Positions 1 through 5,904 of a DNA stretch of 7,151 nt are shown piece by piece. The DNA lies in contig JAGWXQ010000076.1 of NCBI GenBank assembly GCA_018969805.1, positions 1-7,151 on the forward strand, given 5' to 3'. The notes under the pieces were generated by a model. That model did no database searches, was not told the origin of the DNA, and saw only the letters and a list, made by a program, of their open reading frames with translations. The DNA is from Paenibacillaceae bacterium. Lineage in GTDB: Bacteria; Bacillota; Bacilli; Paenibacillales; YIM-B00363. The translations under genes and the position numbers were made by a program. How positions within the stretch are numbered: position 1 is the stretch's first letter; each line of letters starts with the position of its first letter.

Positions 1-23
1 TCCACCAAACGTCAAATCAACAA

Positions 24-33
24 AAAGGATGTG
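24..33 (+). promoter_or_regulatory. Ribosome binding site of the methyltransferase, decides the start
   Basis: AAAGGATGTG matches the consensus AAAGGAGGTG at nine of ten bases and ends 7 nt before the ATG at 41. The upstream in-frame ATG at 29 lies inside this site and cannot use it. No promoter can be judged in the 23 bases to the left edge. Confidence 0.7.
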
Positions 34-40
34 TACCATC

Positions 41-898
41 ATGTGGACGGTCACGGATTGGAATGCGTATGCACTATTGGATGCCGGGGACGGCCAGCGG
101 CTCGAGCGTTGGGGCGACACGATCGTCGCACGACCTGACCCACAGGCGTTGTGGCCCCGCGATGCGCACGCTCCTTGGAACACCGCGCACGCGACATACG
201 TACGTCATGAAAAAAACGGAGGAACGTGGAACGTACACACACCTCTCCCCGAACGGTGGGCCATAACGTACAAACAATATGCGTTTTGGATTCGTCCGAC
301 GTCGTTTAAGCACATGGGACTGTTTCCCGAGCAAGCGACAAACTGGAATTGGCTGCACGATACAATCGCACACCGCCCACTGTCCCTGTTGCATTTGTTT
401 GCGTATACAGGAGGTGCCACCGTCGCGAGCGCACGCTCTGGTGCGCACGTAACACACGTAGACGCATCAAAAAATGCAATCAAATGGGCGAAAGAAAACG
501 CAGCTCTGTCTCATGTGCCCCCATCGTCCGTACGCTGGATCGTCGATGATGTACACGATTTTGTGCGGCGCGAACACCGGCGAGGAAACACGTACGACGG
601 CATCATCATGGATCCCCCTGCGTATGGCAGAGGTCCAAAAGGCGAGCTGTGGAAGCTGGACACGCACCTGTACGCACTCATCGATGCCTGTACAGCGATT
701 GTTGCACCAAAACCACAGCTGTTTGTCGTAAATACGTACACATCCGGCGTATCCCCACACGCCATCGCCAACGTCGTGCACAAAACGATGTCCGCCCGCT
801 ATGGAGGATCGATCGACTGCTCAGAAATCGGCATCCACATGCACAGCAACGGACTGATCCTACCCGCAGGAGGCACGTGCCGCTGGGTGTGTGATTAG
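41..898 (+). CDS. Class I SAM-dependent (rRNA) methyltransferase, COG1092/RlmI-like
   Basis: Predicted cytoplasmic methyltransferase of 285 residues that uses S-adenosylmethionine, probably on ribosomal RNA. The N-terminal third (about 1-110) carries the family's usual opening (LLDAGDGQRLERWGD, RPDPQALWP). The Rossmann core follows: motif I HLFAYTGGAT (118-127) for SAM binding, the acidic end of the second strand HVDASKNAIKWAKEN (139-153), a third acidic segment around IVDD (167-170), and the catalytic-loop motif DPPAYGRGPKGE (191-202). Length and motifs fit the compact Firmicute members of this class, which lack the N-terminal PUA domain of E. coli RlmI. The region where RlmI-type m5C enzymes have a catalytic Cys reads VVNTYTSG here (229-236), so the modified base is not predictable. 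I chose the ATG at 41 over an in-frame ATG at 29 because the ribosome binding site overlaps the latter and the family usually begins MWT. It converges on marR with overlapping stops. Family call is firm; exact target is unknown. Confidence 0.9.
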   Translation: MWTVTDWNAYALLDAGDGQRLERWGDTIVARPDPQALWPRDAHAPWNTAHATYVRHEKNGGTWNVHTPLPERWAITYKQYAFWIRPTSFKHMGLFPEQATNWNWLHDTIAHRPLSLLHLFAYTGGATVASARSGAHVTHVDASKNAIKWAKENAALSHVPPSSVRWIVDDVHDFVRREHRRGNTYDGIIMDPPAYGRGPKGELWKLDTHLYALIDACTAIVAPKPQLFVVNTYTSGVSPHAIANVVHKTMSARYGGSIDCSEIGIHMHSNGLILPAGGTCRWVCD

Positions 899-1323
899 GA
901 CGATTGTTGTTGTGGCTCGATGTGCGTAATTTTTCCAAGCAAATATACGAGCAGATGCTGATTGTATACGGATATTTCCCCCAAATAGTTGTTGAGAAAC
1001 TCCTCGCGCAGTTGTTTGCCTCTCGCACATTCCTCGATCCCTTTGTCGGTCAGCCTTACCCAAACGATTCTGCGGTCTTCATTGTCCCGGTGCCGTTCGA
1101 CGAGGCCGTTTTTTTCCATCCGATCGAGCATTGTCGTCACCGCTGCCGGAGTCGTCGACAAATAGTGAATCAAATCCGACGGCTTCGTGCGCTCGTGTGA
1201 TTGGATGTACTCCAACACCGTAAACTGGCTTTCCGTCAGCGATGGCGCAAGCTGGTGGTCCATGTACACCTTCACATCTTTGTACAGCTTGAACCACATC
1301 TTCGCAAATTCATCTGAGTACAT
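895..1323 (-). CDS. MarR-family transcriptional regulator
   Basis: A 142-residue winged helix-turn-helix repressor, expected to act as a dimer on a palindromic operator. Visible parts: N-terminal dimerisation helices (about 1-25), LTESQFTVLEYIQ (29-41) entering the winged-helix domain, KPSDLIHYL (47-55), the recognition helix TTPAAVTTMLDRMEKNGL (57-74), and the wing VERHRDNEDRRIVWVRLTDKG (75-95) with the DxxDRR signature typical of MarR. C-terminal helices complete the dimer interface, followed by a polar tail ending QQQSS. There is a single Cys (C99), so a two-Cys redox switch within one monomer is excluded. The ATG at 1323 is preferred over an in-frame GTG at 1332 because GGAGG at 1334-1338 lies 10 nt before the ATG but only 1 nt before the GTG. 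It has its own promoter with operator-like repeats, suggesting autorepression. Ligand and other targets are unknown; no efflux gene follows it on the same strand. Confidence 0.93.
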   Translation of the reverse strand: MYSDEFAKMWFKLYKDVKVYMDHQLAPSLTESQFTVLEYIQSHERTKPSDLIHYLSTTPAAVTTMLDRMEKNGLVERHRDNEDRRIVWVRLTDKGIEECARGKQLREEFLNNYLGEISVYNQHLLVYLLGKITHIEPQQQSS

Positions 1324-1333
1324 GTACCTCACT

Positions 1334-1338
1334 CCTCC
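1334..1338 (-). promoter_or_regulatory. Ribosome binding site of marR
   Basis: GGAGG on the minus strand, 10 nt before the ATG at 1323. It rules out the longer GTG start at 1332, which would sit 1 nt from it. Confidence 0.75.
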
Positions 1339-1340
1339 AT

Positions 1341-1361
1341 AATTGTGAATTTATTCCAATT
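1341..1361. promoter_or_regulatory. Operator-like imperfect palindrome over marR -10/+1
   Basis: A 21-bp AT-rich imperfect inverted repeat. On the minus strand it reads AATTG-GAAT, AA, ATTC-A-CAATT, so the arms match completely apart from one inserted base. It covers the end of the -10 hexamer and the predicted transcription start, a usual place for an autorepressing MarR protein to bind. Part of it (1348-1361, AATTTATTCCAATT) recurs in inverted orientation at 1392-1405. Assignment to MarR is inference from position and symmetry. Confidence 0.45.
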
Positions 1362-1386
1362 ATACCATAAGCGAGGTCACTGTCCA
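1359..1386 (-). promoter_or_regulatory. marR promoter (sigma-A type, extended -10)
   Basis: On the minus strand: -35 TGGACA (1381-1386, five of six to TTGACA), a 16-bp spacer, and a perfect -10 TATAAT (1359-1364) preceded by TGG, giving an extended -10. The predicted transcription start is about 1352, leaving a leader of roughly 29 nt before the marR ATG. Operator-like repeats overlap the -10 and lie just upstream of the -35. Confidence 0.75.
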
Positions 1387-1389
1387 CGC

Positions 1390-1419
1390 CCAAATGGAAT
1401 AAATTTGGAAATTTTTTTT
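1390..1419 (+). terminator. Weak possible intrinsic terminator on the plus strand
   Basis: Plus strand: stem CCAAAT (1390-1395), loop of 7, ATTTGG (1403-1408), then AAA and a run of eight T (1412-1419). The stem is only 6 bp and AU-rich, so it would be weak. The only plus-strand gene upstream is the methyltransferase, whose stop is about 490 bp away, so it would end read-through antisense to marR. The same dyad overlaps an operator-like element, a competing explanation. Confidence 0.2.
1392..1405. promoter_or_regulatory. Second copy of operator-like element, upstream of marR -35
   Basis: AAATGGAATAAATT on the plus strand is the reverse complement of AATTTATTCCATTT and matches the element at 1348-1361 at 13 of 14 bases. 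It starts 5 bp upstream of the -35 hexamer. The centres of the two copies are 44 bp apart, close to four helical turns. It overlaps a small dyad CCAAAT/ATTTGG (1390-1408). Confidence 0.35.
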
Positions 1420-1467
1420 CTGCATGCATCAATCGCTTTGTGTACTTCTTTTTGCATGCTCTCACTA

Positions 1468-1495
1468 TTTATACCACAAATCGTTCGGATGTAAA
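1468..1495 (-). promoter_or_regulatory. Possible distal promoter upstream of marR
   Basis: Minus strand: TTTACA (1490-1495, five of six to the -35 consensus), a 16-bp spacer, and TATAAA (1468-1473, five of six to the -10). It could supply a longer marR leader or a tiny reading frame starting at 1457. The region is AT-rich, so a chance match is a real possibility. Confidence 0.25.
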
Positions 1496-1510
1496 AACAT
1501 GGAAGCGATT

Positions 1511-3925
1511 TCATTGGGAAATTTTGAGAAAATTTTTCACACACGCACCATCGGGCAACACCCGTATGACATTTTGTCGATAATCTTTGCGCTTTTTGTT
1601 CCATAGAGGCACGTGCGCTCCACTGCATTCGACCGGCTCGCCGCGATCGGGGACAATCCGCAGCAAAGATGCCGCATGCATTCCGACCGCACCGATCCAC
1701 GCCTGTCCTTCAGGCAACGCACGCGCAAGCGCAGCATCCGTCGTCGCAGCGAGTGGGATGCGCGCAAGAGTCCCGTCTTGGCCGATCAAGACAATGTCTG
1801 TCGCCACGCCATCTCCCTCGATCACCGCGATCAGCGCATCGTCTGCACGCAGCGGCTTTACCCGAACACCTACAGCCGTCCGTGGCTTCGGCGCAATGTC
1901 TGCCAGCGCGCAACGAATGACCGTACCGAGATTCGTTACGAGCCACAGCGTCTCATGGCGCGCGATCGTCATGCCGACGTACAGCAATTCATCGTCCGCT
2001 TGCAACCGCAGTGCACCGACCGGTGTCGTCCTCTGTGCTCCATATTCCCCGATATCCGTCGTTTTTATCCATCCATATCGCGTTACGCTGATGATATACC
2101 CCGCGCGATCAGTGCGGGAAAACACAATCGGCACGACACCGACGACGCGGTCACCTGGGGCAAACGCCATCGCCGTCGTCATCGGGACTCCAGCATCTTT
2201 CCATTTTGCCTCTGGTATCGCGTGCACCGCCATCGTCGCATACGTCCCCGTATGCACAAAAACGAGCAACAACGTCCGCGTATTGACACACCGAAAAAAC
2301 GCGAGCGCATCGCCACTGTTGCACCCTGCTGTGCGCACATCACCACCCGATCGCGTATACGACAGTACGCTCGTGCGCTTCATCATTCCGAGTACGCTGA
2401 TCGTCACCCATACGTCTTCCGATGCAATCAGCGTTTCGGTATTGACGTGCACAGGAGTATCCTCTAAGACAATGTCCGTACGGCGAGCGATCGCAAACTT
2501 TTTGCGCAACTCGTGCAAACCGTCTTTGATCGTCTGCACGAGTACGTGCTCCTCCTGCAAAATGCGCTTAAGCTGATCCATATGCCCACGCACTTCTGCA
2601 AGCTGTCGCTCAATCGCCGATATTTCCATGCGCGTCAACCGATACAACGGCATGCCCAATATCGCTTCCGCTTGCGCCGCCGACAATCCAAACGACTGCA
2701 CGAGCCCCGCAGCCGCTTCATTGCGCGTCGCTGCTTTGCGCACAAGCGCAATAACCGCATCGAGATCGATCCATATGCGCGCAAATCCTGCCAAAATGTG
2801 TTCTTTGTCTGCAGCTTTTTGGAGATCAAACGCACTTCTTTTTAATATAACGTTTTTTTCGTGTTCTAGGAAATGCTGCAAAATCGTCTTTAATCCGACG
2901 ACTTGAGGTGCTTTATTCACAATTGCGACCATATTGACCGACATGCTCAATTGCAAATCCGTTTTTTTATACAAATAATGAATAATCGCTTGTGCATCGA
3001 CTTCTTTTTTCAGTTCGATCACGATGCGCAGTCCTTCCCGACCGCTTTCGTCGCGCACTTCTGCAATGCCGTCAATTTTTTTGTCCAACCGGATGTGCTC
3101 AATCGCCATGACGAGCTTCGATTTCACAACACCGTAAGGGATATCGGTGATGACGATGTGCTGTCGTCCGCCCCGTACGTCTTCGATCGTCGTCCGTGCG
3201 CGTACGATCAATTTTCCTTTTCCTGTTTTGTATGCATCGACGATGCCGTCTGTGCCGACAATCATGCCTCCGGTCGGAAAATCTGGTCCGCGTACGTGCT
3301 GCATGAGTTTCGGCAGCGACACCTGAGGATTGTCCAACATCACGACGCACGCATCGATGACTTCCCCGAGATTGTGTGTCGGAATGTCCGTTGCAAACCC
3401 CGCAGATATTCCACTTGCCCCGTTGACGAGCAAATTCGGAAAATGTGCGGGCAACACGATCGGCTCTTGCAGCGTATTGTCAAAATTGTCCCGGGTCATC
3501 ACCGTATTTTTGTCAATATCGCGCAGCATGACGAGTGCCAAAGGGGACAAGCGCGCTTCGGTATACCGCATCGCCGCAGCGGGATCGTCGTCCATCGATC
3601 CCCAGTTTCCATGGCCATCGAGCAATGGATGGGCCATTTTCCACGGTTGTGCCAGCCGCACCATTCCGTCATATATTGAGCTCTCCCCGTGCGGATGATA
3701 ATTGCCCATAACATCCCCGACGGTTTTGGCGGATTTTCGGTACGGTTTGTCTGGTGTATTTCCTGCTTCATACATCGCATACAAAATGCGCCGCTGCACG
3801 GGCTTTAGGCCATCGCGTACATCCGGAATCGCACGGTCTTGGATAATGTATTTGGAATACCGCGCAAAACAATCGCCCACGACATCTTCTAGAACGATCG
3901 GTTGCAACGCACTTTGTTCGGACAC
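1511..3925 (-). CDS. parC: DNA topoisomerase IV subunit A
   Basis: The DNA cleavage and religation subunit of topoisomerase IV, which pairs with ParE to decatenate replicated chromosomes. The protein has 804 residues, normal for Firmicute ParC. The N-terminal opening RYSKYIIQDRAIPDVRDGLKP (22-42) is the ParC form. The winged-helix region has HPHGESSIYDGMVR (77-90), and catalytic Tyr121 follows Arg120 in MRYTEARLS. The tower and coiled-coil gate extend to about residue 490. The C-terminal part shows about six beta-pinwheel blades, beginning near 504, 551, 607, 658, 709 and 751. The gyrase-specific GyrA box (QRRGGKG) is absent; only YGAQRTTPVGAL (628-639) vaguely resembles it. That, and the adjacent ParE, argue for topo IV rather than gyrase. 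The start is GTG at 3925, with AAGGGGG (3936-3942) 10 nt upstream overlapping the parE stop. Quinolone-contact residues Ser82 and Asp86 are intact, while the residue before Ser82 is Glu81 instead of the usual Asp. Confidence 0.95.
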   Translation of the reverse strand: MSEQSALQPIVLEDVVGDCFARYSKYIIQDRAIPDVRDGLKPVQRRILYAMYEAGNTPDKPYRKSAKTVGDVMGNYHPHGESSIYDGMVRLAQPWKMAHPLLDGHGNWGSMDDDPAAAMRYTEARLSPLALVMLRDIDKNTVMTRDNFDNTLQEPIVLPAHFPNLLVNGASGISAGFATDIPTHNLGEVIDACVVMLDNPQVSLPKLMQHVRGPDFPTGGMIVGTDGIVDAYKTGKGKLIVRARTTIEDVRGGRQHIVITDIPYGVVKSKLVMAIEHIRLDKKIDGIAEVRDESGREGLRIVIELKKEVDAQAIIHYLYKKTDLQLSMSVNMVAIVNKAPQVVGLKTILQHFLEHEKNVILKRSAFDLQKAADKEHILAGFARIWIDLDAVIALVRKAATRNEAAAGLVQSFGLSAAQAEAILGMPLYRLTRMEISAIERQLAEVRGHMDQLKRILQEEHVLVQTIKDGLHELRKKFAIARRTDIVLEDTPVHVNTETLIASEDVWVTISVLGMMKRTSVLSYTRSGGDVRTAGCNSGDALAFFRCVNTRTLLLVFVHTGTYATMAVHAIPEAKWKDAGVPMTTAMAFAPGDRVVGVVPIVFSRTDRAGYIISVTRYGWIKTTDIGEYGAQRTTPVGALRLQADDELLYVGMTIARHETLWLVTNLGTVIRCALADIAPKPRTAVGVRVKPLRADDALIAVIEGDGVATDIVLIGQDGTLARIPLAATTDAALARALPEGQAWIGAVGMHAASLLRIVPDRGEPVECSGAHVPLWNKKRKDYRQNVIRVLPDGACVKNFLKISQ

Positions 3926-3935
3926 AGCTTTCGTT

Positions 3936-3942
3936 CCCCCTT
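3936..3942 (-). promoter_or_regulatory. Ribosome binding site of parC, overlapping the parE stop
   Basis: AAGGGGG on the minus strand ends 10 nt before the GTG of parC. Its two A bases belong to the parE TAA stop, so terminating ribosomes could re-initiate on parC. This keeps the two subunits coupled in one operon. Confidence 0.7.
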
Positions 3943-5899
3943 ACACATCGTATTGCGTAAAATCGACGTTATCGACGATCCATCGTTTGCGCGGTTCGAC
4001 CGCATCGCCCATTAGTGTCACGATGCGGCGCTCTGCCTTCGTCGCATCTTCAATGCGCACTTGGTGCAACACCCGTGCACTCGGGTTCATCGTCGTGTCC
4101 CATAGCTGATCGGGGTTCATTTCCCCGAGCCCTTTGTACCGCTGTACTTCGACGTTTCCCCCATGCTCGCGCGTCAGTGCGGCCAGCGCATCTTCATCAT
4201 ATGCATATACAAATCGTTTTTGCTTTGTCATCGTCACTTTATACAGCGGGGGGCGCGCGAGATACACCATCCCCTGCTCGATCAGTGGCTTCATGTATCG
4301 ATAAAAAAACGTCAGCAACAACACCTGAATGTGCGCGCCATCCGTATCCGCATCGGTCATAATGATCACTTTTCCATAATGCGCGCCTTCGGGGTCGCAC
4401 GATGCCCCGACATCGACACCGAGCGTTGCAATAATCGCTCGGTATTCTTCATTGCGCAACAAATCGGACAGCTTGGCTTTTTCCGGGTTCATCGGCTTCC
4501 CGCGCAACGGCAAAATCGCTTGGTGGCGTGCATCCCGCCCTTGTTTTGCGGATCCTCCCGCCGAATCGCCCTCGACGATAAACAGTTCGTTGCGGGTGCG
4601 GTCTTTGGACTGCGCCGGTGTGAGCTTACCGACGAGTTGTGCGAGATCGGACCTCCCTTTTTTTCCCGTACGGACATCTTCTCGCGCTTTGCGCGCAGCT
4701 TCCCGCGCTTTCGCTGCCAGCAGCGCTTTTTTTAGCAATTGGTGCGCCAACGTCGGTTGTTCTTGCAAGACGCGTGTCAATTGTTCCGCGACGATCGACT
4801 CGACGACTGTGCGCGCAGCCGAAGACCCGAGTTGCCCTTTCGTTTGTCCGACAAATTCGACTTCTGCCATCTTTACGTGCAACACCGCCATCATGCCTTC
4901 CCGAACGTCTGCCCCTTCTATATTTTTGTCTTTTTCCTTCAGCAATTGATGTTTGCGCGCATACTCGTTCATCACCCGCGTATACGCCGCTTTGAATCCC
5001 GTCTCATGCGTCCCGCCGCTGTGCGTGGGAATCGAATTGACGTACGACGCGATCGTTTCCACAAACCCATCGTGGTACTGAAATGCAATCTCCACATCGA
5101 TGCCATCTTTTGTACCAAACATGCGTACGCAGTCGTGGAGCACCGATTTTCCTTCATTGAGAAATCCGACGTACGAAACCAATCCGCCTTCATACGCATA
5201 CTCCACTCGTTCGTCTGTGCGCTCATCGCGAAACTGGATGCGCAAACCCGCATTCAAAAAAGCAATTTGCTGCAAACGTTCCATCAGCAATGCCGCCTGC
5301 ACGTGCACTTGCCCATGAAACACGCGCGCATCTGGCTTAAACGTCACTTTCGTACCCGTACGCTTTGTGTCCCCGATGCGCTCAAGCGTCGTCACGGGTG
5401 CTCCGACGTGCTCCGTCCCATCGGCATCGACCCACGATGCAAACTTTTGGCGATACAACGCCCCATCGCGCGCGATGTCCACGACAAGCCATTCGGACAA
5501 TGCGTTCGTCACGGATGCCCCGACACCGTGCAGTCCCCCCGACTTGGCGTAGCCACCACCGACTCCAAACTTCCCACCTGCGTGCAACACCGTAAACACC
5601 ACTTGCGGTGTCGGCACTCCCGATGCATGCATCGACACAGGAATACCCCTGCCATCGTCTTCAACCGTAACAGACCCATCCGCATGAACGGCCACAGCAA
5701 TCGTGTGCGCATACGACGCAAGATGCTCATCGACAGCGTTGTCCACAATTTCCCACACCAAATGATGCAGTCCCCCTGTAGACGTGTTGCCGATATACAT
5801 CCCTGGACGTTTGCGCACGGCATGTAGTCCTTCTAAAATGTGAATATCTTCCGCTCCATATGATGCGCTCGGTTTCACTTCAAACCCCCCACCTGACAC
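3941..5899 (-). CDS. parE: DNA topoisomerase IV subunit B
   Basis: The ATPase subunit of topoisomerase IV; with ParC it drives ATP-dependent strand passage. Read from the GTG at 5899 it has 652 residues. GHKL ATPase motifs: EIVDNAVDE (50-58; E50 general base, N54 for Mg), EDDGRGIP (80-87; D81 contacts adenine), VLHAGGKFG (104-112) and GGLHGVGASV (121-130). The transducer carries the QTK loop (352-354). The Toprim domain has EGDSAGGSAKQGRD (443-456), PLRGK (464-468) and DADTDGAHI (516-524), with E443, D516, D518 and D520 in metal-binding positions. QTKGQLGSSAAR and the C-terminal GDAVEPRKRWI resemble Bacillus ParE more than GyrB. There is no insert of the Gram-negative GyrB type. The start is uncertain: an in-frame GTG at 5878 follows a G-rich site at 5885-5890 with 6-nt spacing and gives 645 residues. 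The gene begins 5 nt after the ABC permease stop and is followed by parC after 15 nt. Confidence 0.94.
   Translation of the reverse strand: MSGGGFEVKPSASYGAEDIHILEGLHAVRKRPGMYIGNTSTGGLHHLVWEIVDNAVDEHLASYAHTIAVAVHADGSVTVEDDGRGIPVSMHASGVPTPQVVFTVLHAGGKFGVGGGYAKSGGLHGVGASVTNALSEWLVVDIARDGALYRQKFASWVDADGTEHVGAPVTTLERIGDTKRTGTKVTFKPDARVFHGQVHVQAALLMERLQQIAFLNAGLRIQFRDERTDERVEYAYEGGLVSYVGFLNEGKSVLHDCVRMFGTKDGIDVEIAFQYHDGFVETIASYVNSIPTHSGGTHETGFKAAYTRVMNEYARKHQLLKEKDKNIEGADVREGMMAVLHVKMAEVEFVGQTKGQLGSSAARTVVESIVAEQLTRVLQEQPTLAHQLLKKALLAAKAREAARKAREDVRTGKKGRSDLAQLVGKLTPAQSKDRTRNELFIVEGDSAGGSAKQGRDARHQAILPLRGKPMNPEKAKLSDLLRNEEYRAIIATLGVDVGASCDPEGAHYGKVIIMTDADTDGAHIQVLLLTFFYRYMKPLIEQGMVYLARPPLYKVTMTKQKRFVYAYDEDALAALTREHGGNVEVQRYKGLGEMNPDQLWDTTMNPSARVLHQVRIEDATKAERRIVTLMGDAVEPRKRWIVDNVDFTQYDV
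5885..5894 (-). promoter_or_regulatory. G-rich candidate ribosome binding site for an internal parE start
   Basis: AGGTGGGGGG on the minus strand lies 6 nt before an in-frame GTG at 5878 (codon 8 of the longer reading). The longer GTG at 5899 has only AGGA (5903-5906), overlapping the permease stop, with 3-nt spacing. The shorter start therefore has the better spacing. Confidence 0.4.
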
Positions 5900-5904
5900 G
5901 ATTC

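Noticed and set aside
1422..1459. Two GCATGC palindromes (1422-1427 and 1454-1459)
   Set aside because: They are short, and nothing in the context links them to a known site.
1431..1510. Perfect 8-bp inverted repeat AATCGCTT/AAGCGATT flanking the region after parC
   Set aside because: The arms are 64 nt apart, no T-run follows on the minus strand, and an 8-bp match at this distance is easily chance. It is not a parC terminator; I see no convincing terminator for the operon.
1587..2576. A plus-strand open frame of 329 codons antisense to parC
   Set aside because: It is an artefact of the high-CpG codon use of parC. The translation is low-complexity in Ser, Thr, Arg and Pro, has no recognisable domain, and its start lacks a clear binding site.
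4739..5827. A plus-strand open frame of 362 codons antisense to parE
   Set aside because: It is the shadow of a strongly conserved parE. The composition is unnatural, rich in His, Arg and Cys, and no motif is visible.
1511..5899. gyrB-gyrA instead of parE-parC
   Set aside because: The GyrA box is missing, the ParC opening RYSKYIIQDRA is present, and ParE shows QTKGQLGSS and EPRKRWI like Bacillus ParE. A gyrase reading is not favoured.
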